From assembly GCA_016287065.1 (NCBI GenBank), contig JAEEVB010000120.1:1-7231 (forward strand): a stretch of 7,231 nucleotides of DNA, written 5' to 3'. The position numbers and the translations under genes are program-made. The notes beneath the pieces were generated by a model. That model saw only the letters and a list, made by a program, of their open reading frames with translations. It was not told where the DNA came from and searched no databases. Origin of the DNA: Muribaculaceae bacterium (GTDB lineage Bacteria; Bacteroidota; Bacteroidia; Bacteroidales; Muribaculaceae). Below are positions 1 through 7,059 of this stretch, piece after piece (position 1 is the stretch's first letter; every line of letters begins with the position of its first letter).

Positions 1-757
1 GGCAGTGAACGGCACAGCCACCACCCAGTTCGACTATCCCGTGCATGCGGGCGACGAATTGTGGGTGAACTACGGCGGCTCGTTCGACGTGTTCAAGCAC
101 CCCCACATGAAACTGGTGTATGAAGACGAGAGCATTCTGGTCGTCGACAAGGGCTACGGCATGCTCTCGACGGCTGCCGGCAAGGTGAAGGATGCAACCG
201 TCTTCAGCGTCATGCGCGACTATGTGAAAAAGCGCAACGAGCATGCGCGAGTCTTCATCGTGCACCGCCTCGACCGCGACACATCGGGCCTGATGCTGCT
301 CACTCGCACAGCCAAGGCTCGCGAGAAACTGGTGAAGAACTGGACCAAAATGGTGCTCGAGCGTCACTACGAGGCAGTTGTAGAGGGCATTATGGAAGAA
401 GACGAAGGTACCATCAAGAGCTATCTCTACGATGGCGACGATAATTATACCGTGCACTCTACCGACAATCCCGAGATGGGCGAACTCGCCAAGACGCAGT
501 TCACCGTGCTCGAGCGCGGAGCCAGCAACACGCTGGTGCAGCTCTCGCTGCGCAAGGGTCTCAAGAACCAGTTGCGCGTGCACATGAGCACCAAGGGGCA
601 CCCCATCAGCGGCGACCGCAAGTATGGAGGCCATCCTAATGCCATCAAGCGACTTGCACTGCATGCCACACGACTCACCATCGTGCACCCCACCACTGGC
701 GAAGAAATGGCTTTCCACTCGGCTGTGCCCGAATCGTTCAAAGAATTACTGAAATAA
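1..757 (+). CDS. RluA-family RNA pseudouridine synthase, 5' end cut off by the window
   Basis: This enzyme isomerises uridine to pseudouridine in structured RNA, most often 23S rRNA, in the cytoplasm. The reading frame is open from the window edge to the TAA at 755-757. Counting from the GTG at 5, the catalytic motif HRLDRDTSG is at residues 87-95, with the expected catalytic Asp at 90. The C-terminal RNA-binding/active-site motif GLKNQLRVH is at 185-193, followed by GHPISGDRKYGG at 198-209. The first residues (VNGTATTQFDYPVHAGDELW) read like the end of an S4 RNA-binding domain, so the GTG at 5 is almost certainly internal and the true start lies upstream. In the second motif, KN replaces the TH of the classical GRTHQIRVH; I believe this is common in Bacteroidota members but could not check. 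The exact RNA target cannot be assigned. The ABC ATPase gene follows 16 bases downstream with no terminator, so co-transcription is likely. Confidence 0.93.
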   Translation, partial: AVNGTATTQFDYPVHAGDELWVNYGGSFDVFKHPHMKLVYEDESILVVDKGYGMLSTAAGKVKDATVFSVMRDYVKKRNEHARVFIVHRLDRDTSGLMLLTRTAKAREKLVKNWTKMVLERHYEAVVEGIMEEDEGTIKSYLYDGDDNYTVHSTDNPEMGELAKTQFTVLERGASNTLVQLSLRKGLKNQLRVHMSTKGHPISGDRKYGGHPNAIKRLALHATRLTIVHPTTGEEMAFHSAVPESFKELLK

Positions 758-773
758 AAACATATCTACCATT

Positions 774-1679
774 ATGAATTTCATTGAAATTAAAGACGTT
801 GTGAAACAGTACGACGGCCACCTGGCGCTAGACCATGTGAGCATGGATGTGCCCGAAGGCATCATCTATGGCCTGCTCGGGCCTAACGGTGCCGGCAAGA
901 CGTCGCTCATTCGCATCATCAACATGATCACCAAGCCCGACAGTGGCGAGGTGATGCTGGGGGGCAAGCCCCTGCAACCCGAAGACGTGGCGCAAATTGG
1001 CTATCTGCCCGAGGAGCGCGGCCTTTACAAGAAAATGAAAGTGGGCGACCACATCGTGTATCTGGCACGACTCAAAGGCCTCGACAAGGCCACTGCCAAG
1101 AAGCGCACCTATGAGTGGCTCAAGCGTTTCGACCTCACCCAGTGGGAGAACAAGAAAGTAGAAGCCCTGTCGAAGGGCATGCAGCAGAAGGTGCAGTTCA
1201 TTGCCACGGTCATTCATGAGCCGCGGTTGCTCATCTTCGACGAGCCCTTCTCGGGTTTCGACCCCGTGAACGCCGAGCAGCTCAAGCAGGAAATCCTGCG
1301 ACTGAAGGAGATGGGGGCCACCATTCTGTTCTCGACCCACAACATGGAGAGTGTGGAGGCCGTGTGTGAGCGCATCACGCTCATCAACAGTGCCCGCGTG
1401 GTGCTCGAGGGTCGTGTCGACGAAATCAAGCAGACGCACAAGAAGAATCTTTACGAAATAGAACAGGTTCAATGCCGCGAGCCGCTGCCCGCATGCGAGA
1501 ACCTCTACTCAATTGAGAAGGAAACTGGCCATAGCACACTCATTCGCCTTAACGAGGGGGTTGCTTCGCGCGATGTAATCACTTGGCTCAACGAGCATGT
1601 GGAGTTGGCAGGATTCCATGAATTGCTGCCCTCGATGAACGAGATTTTTATTGAAACGGTTAAAAAGTTGAACAAATGA
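774..1679 (+). CDS. ABC transporter ATP-binding protein (NatA/YhaQ-like)
   Basis: This is the cytoplasmic ATPase of an ABC-2 type transporter and powers the permease encoded next to it. At 301 residues it has the usual single-domain layout: Walker A GPNGAGKTS at 36-44, signature LSKGMQQKV at 132-140, Walker B LLIFDEP at 152-158 with catalytic Glu157, D-loop SGFDP at 160-164 and switch His189 in FSTHN. The Q-loop position reads GYLPEERGLY (77-86), with Glu where many ABC proteins have Gln; I recall this as typical of the COG4152 branch. Residues from about 215 to 301 form the extra C-terminal domain of this branch, ending in the familiar PSMNEIFIETV. The ATG at 774 follows the upstream stop by 16 bases with no Shine-Dalgarno, and its stop overlaps the permease start (ATGA, 1676-1679), which suggests translational coupling. 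NatA-like proteins have been linked to Na+ or drug export, but the substrate here is unknown. Confidence 0.93.
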   Translation: MNFIEIKDVVKQYDGHLALDHVSMDVPEGIIYGLLGPNGAGKTSLIRIINMITKPDSGEVMLGGKPLQPEDVAQIGYLPEERGLYKKMKVGDHIVYLARLKGLDKATAKKRTYEWLKRFDLTQWENKKVEALSKGMQQKVQFIATVIHEPRLLIFDEPFSGFDPVNAEQLKQEILRLKEMGATILFSTHNMESVEAVCERITLINSARVVLEGRVDEIKQTHKKNLYEIEQVQCREPLPACENLYSIEKETGHSTLIRLNEGVASRDVITWLNEHVELAGFHELLPSMNEIFIETVKKLNK

Positions 1680-2944
1680 AGAAGTTAGGTTTAATCATCA
1701 AGCGCGAATATCTGTCAATTGTGGCCAAGAAGTCATTCCTTGTGATGACCTTCCTCATTCCCATCGTTATAGTGCTGTGCATGCTCATCCCATTCTTGCT
1801 CACCAAGATGAACAACGACTCGGCAACCGAGAAGCAGAATGTTACCATCATCGACGAGACGGGCGCTCTGGCACAGGCTGTCAAGAACACCCCGCTATTC
1901 GATTTCGTGACACTCAAGGGCGACGACGGCAAGAAGACCGAGGCACACGAGTTCTACAAGAAAGCCGGCGAGAGCATCGACGCCATCGTGGTGATTCCCG
2001 CCAATGTGCTGGAAAAACCAGAGGTGACCGTTTACAGCGAGAACACAGTGAGTCCTGCACTGCTCAAGCACCTTGAAGAGTGTCTGACCGACACGCTGGT
2101 GGGTGCCAAGATTCAAGGCTACAATGTGCCCGAACTCAAGAAAATAATCGACGACTGCGATGTGGAACTCGAGGTGAACAGCGTGAAGTGGGATGCTAAC
2201 GGCAACGAGAACTCGTCATCGACCACCGCCGCCATGATCTTCGGCATGATTCTGTCGTTCATCACCTATATGTTCGTCATCATGTATGGTGCCATGATCA
2301 TGAACAGCGTCATCGAGGAGAAGACCAACCGCATTGTGGAGGTCATCGTGAGCAGCTGCACCCCATTCCAACTCATGATGGGCAAAATCATTGGTGTGGC
2401 ACTGGTAGGCCTCACGCAGTTTGCCCTGTGGGTTCTCATTATCGGAGCTGTCATGGGCATCACCGGTCTCTCGGTAGGCGGTGTCGGCACCGACGGCATC
2501 GGAGCCATTTTGCAGGCTATCAGCAGCATCAACATCACCTATATCCTCATCTGCTTCGTCATCTATTTCATTGGCGGCTATCTGCTCTATGCTTCGCTCT
2601 TTGCAGGCTTTGGCTCGGCCGTCGACCAGGCGAGCGATGCCTCGCAGTTCTCCACCCCCATCATCATGATCATGCTCATCGCGCTCTACGCCGGCATGGC
2701 ATGCATGGAGAACCCCAACGGCTCTATGGCGTTGTGGTGCTCAATCATACCCTTCACGTCGCCCATTGTGATGATGGTCCGACTGCCCTATGGCGTGCCC
2801 TTTGCACAGCTGGCGCTCAGCATCGTCTTGCTCTATGGCACGGCGGCGCTCATGATATGGTTCTCGGCGCGCATCTATCGCACCGGCATCCTGCTCTACG
2901 GCAAGAAGCATTCAGTCAAGGAAATCTTTAAATGGCTCAAATAA
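1676..2944 (+). CDS. ABC-2 type transporter permease (NatB/YhaP-like)
   Basis: This is the membrane subunit that pairs with the preceding ATPase; 422 residues. The topology is that of COG1668-type permeases: a short basic N-terminus, a first membrane helix at about 20-43, and a large hydrophilic, presumably extracytoplasmic domain at about 45-180. A block of five or six hydrophobic helices follows, at about 184-210, 236-262, 286-312, 327-343, 352-368 and 375-398. Between the second and third helices lies the coupling segment NSVIEEKTNRIVEVIVSS (210-227), then GKIIG at 236-240, the conserved ABC-2 permease signature that contacts the ATPase. The C-terminus is short and basic. The start overlaps the ATPase stop by four bases, and the end overlaps the next gene by 13 bases. 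The substrate is not predictable; the large soluble domain fits exporters that act on envelope components, small molecules or ions. Confidence 0.9.
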   Translation: MKKLGLIIKREYLSIVAKKSFLVMTFLIPIVIVLCMLIPFLLTKMNNDSATEKQNVTIIDETGALAQAVKNTPLFDFVTLKGDDGKKTEAHEFYKKAGESIDAIVVIPANVLEKPEVTVYSENTVSPALLKHLEECLTDTLVGAKIQGYNVPELKKIIDDCDVELEVNSVKWDANGNENSSSTTAAMIFGMILSFITYMFVIMYGAMIMNSVIEEKTNRIVEVIVSSCTPFQLMMGKIIGVALVGLTQFALWVLIIGAVMGITGLSVGGVGTDGIGAILQAISSINITYILICFVIYFIGGYLLYASLFAGFGSAVDQASDASQFSTPIIMIMLIALYAGMACMENPNGSMALWCSIIPFTSPIVMMVRLPYGVPFAQLALSIVLLYGTAALMIWFSARIYRTGILLYGKKHSVKEIFKWLK

Positions 2945-4032
2945 AAACCGACACATTGCTGAACCGTGCCGAGTGCTCGGCCTTGAAGGGCATTGGCATC
3001 CTGGGCATTATGTTGCACAACTACTGCCACTGGTTGCCTGGAGCCATCAAGGAAAACGAGTACAACTTCGACATCAACCATGGTTTGCAGCTGCAAGACT
3101 ACTTTGCAGGTGGCATCGACCATTATGTCTTGGTTCAGTTATTGTCGGTATTTGGTCACTATGGCGTGCCGGTGTTCATCTTTCTGAGCGCCTTCGGGCT
3201 GGTGCAGAAGTACGAACGCCCCGATGCCCCTCTTGTGGGCAGCTTCGAGTTCATTGGCAATCATTACCTCAAGTTGTTCAGGCTCATGATTCTGGGCTAC
3301 ATCATCATTCATGTGAGTTGCCTGGTGATTTATGGCAAATGGGCCACACCGCTCGAGTATGTGATTGGAGGCCTGTTCATGGTGACCAATGTGATGCAAG
3401 CGCCCAACCCCAGTTTCGTCTATCCCGGCCCTTACTGGTTCCTGGGACTGATGGTGGAACTCTACATCATCTACCGCCTGCTGCTATATCGGCCCGGGCG
3501 CTCGATGTGGCGAGGGGTGGGCGGCCCGCTACTGCTCATTGTGGTGTCGTGGCTGCCACAAGTGTTCTTGGGCGACCCGGTCCATCAGTTCACGCTGCTG
3601 TCAATGCGCTACAACTTCTTCCAGGTGGGCCTGGCCTTCGGCTTGGGACTGCTATGTGCCCGCTACCTGCCACAGCTCAATTGGAGCAAATGGGTGTGGG
3701 CGGCAATAATGGTCGTCGCCTTGGTAGTGGTCTATCTGGCCCAGCTCAACTATCAGTTGTGGCTGTGGGCACACCTGTTTGTGATTCTGGCTGCCGTGGG
3801 CTTCATCAAGATCGCGCCCCAGTGGCTCATGAAGGCCCTGGTGTGGGTGGGCGCGTTGTCGTCGTTCATCTTCATCGTGCACCCCATTGTGCGCCTGTAT
3901 GTGTTCGGGAGCGATGTCATCTCGGTACAGATGTGGATTCTCATCTATGCGGCACTGTCTATTCTCGGCGCCATGCTCTACCGCTGGGTGCTGAGTTTTG
4001 TGCCTCAGTTTCAAATCAAAACTAAGAGATAA
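2932..4032 (+). CDS. Acyltransferase-3 family membrane protein (first of a tandem pair)
   Basis: Members of this family (Acyl_transf_3) are polytopic inner-membrane enzymes that move acyl groups, often acetyl, onto sugars, peptidoglycan or lipids at the outer face. The protein has 366 residues and about ten hydrophobic helices. The first helix carries ALKGIGILGIMLHNYCHW (17-34). PVFIFLSAFGL (80-90) matches the family's PVFFxxSGF segment, YWFLGLMVELYIIYRL (168-183) matches the WFL...LY block, and SSFIFIVHP (310-318) matches the late-helix HP motif. The Lys-to-His spacing in helix 1 is K19-x9-H29, not the R-x10-H of classical members such as OafB, with a further His at 33. The hydrophilic stretch at 38-65 contains several acidic and His residues. 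The ATG at 2932 lies inside the end of the permease gene (13-base overlap). The next in-frame Met is within helix 1, so this start is well supported. The acceptor molecule is unknown. Confidence 0.85.
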   Translation: MAQIKTDTLLNRAECSALKGIGILGIMLHNYCHWLPGAIKENEYNFDINHGLQLQDYFAGGIDHYVLVQLLSVFGHYGVPVFIFLSAFGLVQKYERPDAPLVGSFEFIGNHYLKLFRLMILGYIIIHVSCLVIYGKWATPLEYVIGGLFMVTNVMQAPNPSFVYPGPYWFLGLMVELYIIYRLLLYRPGRSMWRGVGGPLLLIVVSWLPQVFLGDPVHQFTLLSMRYNFFQVGLAFGLGLLCARYLPQLNWSKWVWAAIMVVALVVVYLAQLNYQLWLWAHLFVILAAVGFIKIAPQWLMKALVWVGALSSFIFIVHPIVRLYVFGSDVISVQMWILIYAALSILGAMLYRWVLSFVPQFQIKTKR

Positions 4033-4035
4033 GCG

Positions 4036-5091
4036 ATGAAGACAGGTGCAGAACGCAAGGCTTGGCTCGATTATGTGCGGTTTTTCAGCATATTTCTGGT
4101 GATTGTGTTTCACACACCGCCACGGTTGCCGCTATTCGACGACGCAGTCATCCTCAACCTGCGCGTGCCGGTGTTCTTCTGCATCTCGGGATTCCTGTAT
4201 AGTGCCGGTCGTTTCAAGGGGTTCGGGCACTATGTGGCGCACCGGAGCCGCCAGATACTGGTTCCCTACACCACATTCTTCATCGTTTTCTACCTGCTGT
4301 GGCTGGTGGTGGGCCGCAATATGGCCGGCCCCGAAGAAAAGAGCATCGATGTGTGCCGCCCGCTGTTTGAGTTCGCTTTCGGCGACCCACGCGTGGTGCT
4401 GGCTCCCTTCTGGTACATTGCCTGCCTCTTCACCATGCAGATGATTTACTACTGGATTGAACGCCTGGTGCCCCGCAAGTGGGTCATGGCGGTGTGCGTG
4501 GTGCTGGCGGGCATGGTTTATTTCGCACCTTGGCAGTGGCAGGTCGATGCCTGTGGGCACACCTATCGCGTGATGCGATTCTGGAATCTGGGCAACGCAC
4601 TGCTGTTCATGCCTTTCTATGCCCTGGGCAACAACTGCAAAGGGTGGCTCGACCGTCTGGAGTTCAAGACCCCCTCGCGCACCACTCTCCTATTGCTCTT
4701 GGCTGCGGCATCTATGGCACTCATGGTGTGGGCCGCTCCGTTGGAGCAATGGGATGCCACGGTCTACCGACTGGTGCGAATCGTGGCGGGCATGATGGTG
4801 ATTCCCTCCTACATGTGCGTGGCAAAGTGGTTGGCTGGCCGCTATGGCCACCGCCGGGTGATTGAGTTTGTGGTAGTAAGCGGCACCGTATATCTGGGAC
4901 TGCAGAACTACTTCATCAACGTAGGACGAATGGTATTGGAGAAATTTACCCATGTGGGTATCATGGACGAGCAAATCTGGCTCAAGTTTGCGTTGGCGCT
5001 GGTGGTGATGGCGGCTATCTACCCGTTTGCATGGCTCATCGACCGCTACATCCCCTGGTTCCTCGGCAAGCGCCATTCGCACTGGAAGTAA
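4036..5091 (+). CDS. Acyltransferase-3 family membrane protein (second of a tandem pair)
   Basis: This is a second, clearly different member of the same family (351 residues), starting three bases after the previous stop. Helix 1 reads WLDYVRFFSIFLVIVFHTPP, with Arg15 and His26 in the exact R-x10-H spacing that is functionally important in OafB-type O-acetyltransferases. RVPVFFCISGFLY (43-55) is the conserved second-helix motif. RQILVPYTTFF (72-82) is the following arginine-proline block, and APFWYIACLF (123-132) is the FWY motif. Around ten hydrophobic helices can be traced to about residue 335, and the tail is short and basic. The late-helix position where many relatives have HP reads YLGLQNYF (286-293), with Gln in place of His. 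It is the last gene of the probable operon; a hairpin lies about 95 bases downstream. It probably O-acylates a surface glycan or related envelope molecule, but the acceptor and donor cannot be deduced. Confidence 0.88.
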   Translation: MKTGAERKAWLDYVRFFSIFLVIVFHTPPRLPLFDDAVILNLRVPVFFCISGFLYSAGRFKGFGHYVAHRSRQILVPYTTFFIVFYLLWLVVGRNMAGPEEKSIDVCRPLFEFAFGDPRVVLAPFWYIACLFTMQMIYYWIERLVPRKWVMAVCVVLAGMVYFAPWQWQVDACGHTYRVMRFWNLGNALLFMPFYALGNNCKGWLDRLEFKTPSRTTLLLLLAAASMALMVWAAPLEQWDATVYRLVRIVAGMMVIPSYMCVAKWLAGRYGHRRVIEFVVVSGTVYLGLQNYFINVGRMVLEKFTHVGIMDEQIWLKFALALVVMAAIYPFAWLIDRYIPWFLGKRHSHWK

Positions 5092-5185
5092 CAGATTGCC
5101 ATAACTAAATCGACTACGTCTATACCGAATCTATTGGCATCAAAGACTAGACAGTGAACCCAACCGGGGCGATATACGCATAAAG

Positions 5186-5213
5186 TGGGGGCTGGCATCA
5201 TCGCCAACCCCCA
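5186..5213. terminator. Hairpin between convergent genes, probable two-way terminator
   Basis: TGGGGG, one C/A mismatch, then TGGC (5186-5196) pairs with GCCA...CCCCCA (5203-5213) around the six-base loop ATCATC. The stem has ten base pairs, eight of them G-C. It lies between two convergent genes, 95 bases after the acyltransferase stop and 30 bases after the stop of the minus-strand repeat gene. There is no strong T-run on either side (TATCGATC downstream on plus, ACTTTA on minus), so intrinsic termination is inferred from position and stem strength. Nothing else recognisable lies in 5092-5242. Confidence 0.6.
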
Positions 5214-5242
5214 TATCGATCAATCTATTATTTCAAAAATGC

Positions 5243-6667
5243 TTACTTCTCGACGCCCAGAATAATATTCACTAGAGTGGTCACGTCGCTCACGTTCACC
5301 TTGCCGTCACCGTTCAGGTCACCTCTCACCGGTTCAGGATTATCCTCTTCACTTTCAACAATCTTGTCAAATTTCATCCATCCGGTTGCTACAATATACA
5401 TTGAAGTAGTTCCTTTTGGAATTATCAGCTGCGCATTTGAATATACCGAATTGTCGAATGTGTTGTCTTGTATGCTTGCAGGGCGTTCGCGCGTGCATGT
5501 CACTTTGGTTATTGCGCTGTTCTGAACGAATGCATTTGCACCAATTTCCTTCACATTTCTACCTAAGTGCACCGAGGTGATACCGCAATTGTTAAAGGCA
5601 GCTGTGCCAATGGTGGTTACCGAATTGGGGAAAACTAGCTCGCCAGCGAATTTGTAGCAATAAGTGAAAGCCCCGTCGCCAATAGTTTTAAGCGCATCAG
5701 GAAATTCCAGCTTTTCCAACTCATAGCATTCATAAAATGCCCTCCCACCAATGTCTGTTAGTCCGTCGGGGAAATTGATGGTTGTGAGCGCTTTGCAATT
5801 ATAGAATGCTGAGTTTCCGATAGAAGTGACCGAGGCTGGTATTTCAATGGCCTCTAACTTAACACAATTACCAAACGATCCCATGGGCAATTCAGTCAAT
5901 GTGCTTGGCAGGGTCACGCTCGTTAAACCACGGCACTCATAGAATATTTCAGGACTTAATGATTTCATTGAATTATGGAAAACTACACTCTTCAAAGAAG
6001 AACACCCTTGAAAGGCCGCATAACCCAGTTCAGTTACCGAAGCTGGTATTTCAACACTTTGCAAGTCCGACCCGCTAAAGGCATAGTCACCAATCGAAGT
6101 GACCGAGTTAGATATTTCAACACTATGCAAATCACAATATTGAAATGCCCTCTCTCCAATTGATGTAACAGTGTTTTTAACTGTGAAGCTTTCCAAACCT
6201 GCACCCTGGAACAATGATTCTGGTATTTCAGTAATTGCGCTGGGCAGCTCACAACTCCTTAAACTCTGACAATCGCTAAATGCGCCAATTCCTATCGAAG
6301 TTAATCCATCAGGAACATTCACGCTCGTCAAGTATTCACAATTAGCGAATGCTCTCGCACCAATGGCGGTGATGCTGTTGGGCAAAGTGATGGTCTTCGT
6401 GCTCATGAAATAATTAAACGCGTCATCGCCCAAGGCGGTTACCGTATAATTGTTGCCGTTGTAGTCAACTGTCTCCGATACAGTGATGTTTTGTGGACTG
6501 TTCTCCTTGGGCTCTAATCTATATTTTACCAAAGTGACAGAGTTTCCATCATCGTTAATCTTATACTGATAACGACCAATTTCAAAATCGTAAGTGTCAG
6601 CAAGGGCCGACTGTGAAACACACAATAGCATCATGAATAATGCACTAATAAAACTCTTCTTTTTCAT
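5243..6667 (-). CDS. Secreted BspA-like leucine-rich repeat protein with C-terminal half dockerin
   Basis: A 474-residue exported protein. Residues 1-23 form a Sec signal peptide (MKKKS, hydrophobic core, ALA cleavage before Asp24). Cys16 does not sit in a lipobox, so this is not an obvious lipoprotein. Residues 26-78 form a lead-in domain often seen before such repeats (YDFEIGRYQYKINDD...). About fourteen LRR_5/BspA-type repeats of 21-24 residues span about 80-390, on the pattern IGxxAFxxCxxLxSVxIPxSVTx. A capping segment with QLIIPKGTT (413-421) follows. Residues 449-471 are a single dockerin-type loop, GDLNGDGKVNVSDV, with Ca-ligand positions Asp450, Asn452, Asp454 and Asp461, and then the stop. 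Relatives such as BspA bind host or bacterial surfaces; the role here is inferred as adhesion or surface interaction. The start ATG (6665-6667) has an A-rich leader without Shine-Dalgarno, and a good promoter lies 54 bases upstream. The gene is more A+T-rich than the operon. Confidence 0.92.
   Translation of the reverse strand: MKKKSFISALFMMLLCVSQSALADTYDFEIGRYQYKINDDGNSVTLVKYRLEPKENSPQNITVSETVDYNGNNYTVTALGDDAFNYFMSTKTITLPNSITAIGARAFANCEYLTSVNVPDGLTSIGIGAFSDCQSLRSCELPSAITEIPESLFQGAGLESFTVKNTVTSIGERAFQYCDLHSVEISNSVTSIGDYAFSGSDLQSVEIPASVTELGYAAFQGCSSLKSVVFHNSMKSLSPEIFYECRGLTSVTLPSTLTELPMGSFGNCVKLEAIEIPASVTSIGNSAFYNCKALTTINFPDGLTDIGGRAFYECYELEKLEFPDALKTIGDGAFTYCYKFAGELVFPNSVTTIGTAAFNNCGITSVHLGRNVKEIGANAFVQNSAITKVTCTRERPASIQDNTFDNSVYSNAQLIIPKGTTSMYIVATGWMKFDKIVESEEDNPEPVRGDLNGDGKVNVSDVTTLVNIILGVEK
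5246..5326 (-). other. Half dockerin domain at the C-terminus of the repeat protein
   Basis: This segment encodes RGDLNGDGKVNVSDVTTLVNIILGVEK, one calcium-binding F-hand loop plus helix (residues 448-474). True type I dockerins have two such halves; here the protein stops after one. A loop with D-x-N-x-D-G and Asp at position 12 is present. Such single halves are frequent at the ends of secreted Bacteroidales proteins, where no cellulosome is known, so the partner is unknown. Confidence 0.85.
5498..6430 (-). repeat. Array of about 14 leucine-rich repeat units within the surface protein gene
   Basis: The coding repeats are still visible at DNA level. Bases 6036-6054 and 5829-5847 (ACCGAAGCTGGTATTTCAA and ACCGAGGCTGGTATTTCAA) match at 18 of 19 positions, and 6102-6120 is a third related copy. 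The similarity between the copies at 6036 and 6102 continues through CACT-TGCAA, which encodes the sister units DLHSVEIS and DLQSVEIP. This points to unit duplication within the gene. Most units are 22-23 residues long; those with CDL or SDL at residues 178-202 lack one residue. Confidence 0.85.
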
Positions 6668-6720
6668 AGCAACTGATTTTTTATTGTTAATGTCCTAATT
6701 ATTTGTTTGATTGTCAACAG

Positions 6721-6751
6721 CAAATATAGATACTAATTCTGTGAAATCAAA
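6721..6751 (-). promoter_or_regulatory. Bacteroidota-type promoter of the repeat protein gene
   Basis: Read on the minus strand, TTTG (6751-6748) is followed after 19 bases by TATATTTG (6728-6721), a full match to the TAnnTTTG -7 element and TTTG -33 element of the Bacteroidota primary sigma factor. Transcription would begin near 6714, giving an untranslated leader of roughly 47 bases that is A+T-rich and lacks a Shine-Dalgarno. Confidence 0.78.
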
Positions 6752-6813
6752 CTATAAACCATCAAAAGGCCAAAATGTTAACAAATATTATACAAAACAC
6801 CATTTACCCCCCC

Positions 6814-6837
6814 ATTTGTTAATATAGGTTAACAAAT
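6814..6837. promoter_or_regulatory. Perfect 9-bp inverted repeat upstream of the promoter, operator candidate
   Basis: ATTTGTTAA (6814-6822) and TTAACAAAT (6829-6837) are a perfect inverted repeat with the spacer TATAGG. A third copy of TTAACAAAT lies at 6778-6786, closer to the promoter. The inverted repeat is about 100-120 bases upstream of the predicted start of transcription, where an activator or repressor dimer might bind. It adjoins a C7 tract at 6807-6813. Its function is inferred only from symmetry and position; A+T richness could produce part of it. Confidence 0.45.
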
Positions 6838-6993
6838 TTAAAACACAACTGACACTGTCTATTAGCGCGCCAATGACCAGCGAATCTCCATCAATTCTGA
6901 TAAATTACTGAGGTATCTAAAAACTGAGCTTGCGAGGCTTTTCGTCGCCATTAGGCCCCACTTTTCGAGATTATTAATCACTCGGCAGCATTG

Positions 6994-7012
6994 AAAAAAA
7001 CGGCGCCAGCCG
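6994..7012 (-). terminator. Probable intrinsic terminator of the minus-strand gene at the window end
   Basis: On the minus strand, CGGC-TGGC-GCCG (7012-7001) forms a short all-G/C stem-loop directly followed by seven T (7000-6994). It lies about 90 bases after the stop codon at 7101-7103. An upstream AAAG can pair with part of the T-run. The four-pair stem is short, so confidence is moderate. Confidence 0.5.
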
Positions 7013-7059
7013 GCTTTGCGTGCCACCTGCTTTGTGAGAGATTATTGTAGAGTATTTGC

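Noticed and set aside
5..7. GTG at 5 as the start of the pseudouridine synthase
   Set aside because: The following residues look like the end of an S4 domain and the frame is open to the window edge, so the real start is upstream.
828..1472. 214-residue minus-strand frame opposite the ABC ATPase
   Set aside because: It is antisense to all the ATPase motifs and has no recognisable domain; it is an effect of G/C-rich codon use.
2973..4025. 350-residue open frame on plus within the first acyltransferase gene
   Set aside because: It is an out-of-frame shadow rich in His, Arg, Ala and Trp with no domain motifs, while the overlapping frame has clear family motifs and membrane helices.
3652..5082. 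Minus-strand frames opposite the two acyltransferases (3652-4113, 4132-4560, 4690-5082)
   Set aside because: They are His-rich, low-complexity antisense frames with no motifs.
5975..6252. Short frames 5975-6163 (plus) and 6034-6252 (minus, other frame)
   Set aside because: Both are shadows of the leucine-rich repeat array.
5498..6430. CRISPR array or other non-coding repeat
   Set aside because: The periodicity of about 66-69 bases is in frame and encodes the leucine-rich repeat pattern; units are diverged and there are no unique spacers.
6599..6667. Lipoprotein signal with Cys16
   Set aside because: The residues before Cys are Met-Leu-Leu, not a lipobox, and a good ALA cleavage site follows.
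6927..6939. Small hairpin AGCTTGCGAGGCT followed by TTT on plus
   Set aside because: The stem is only three or four weak pairs and no plus-strand gene lies upstream for it to terminate.
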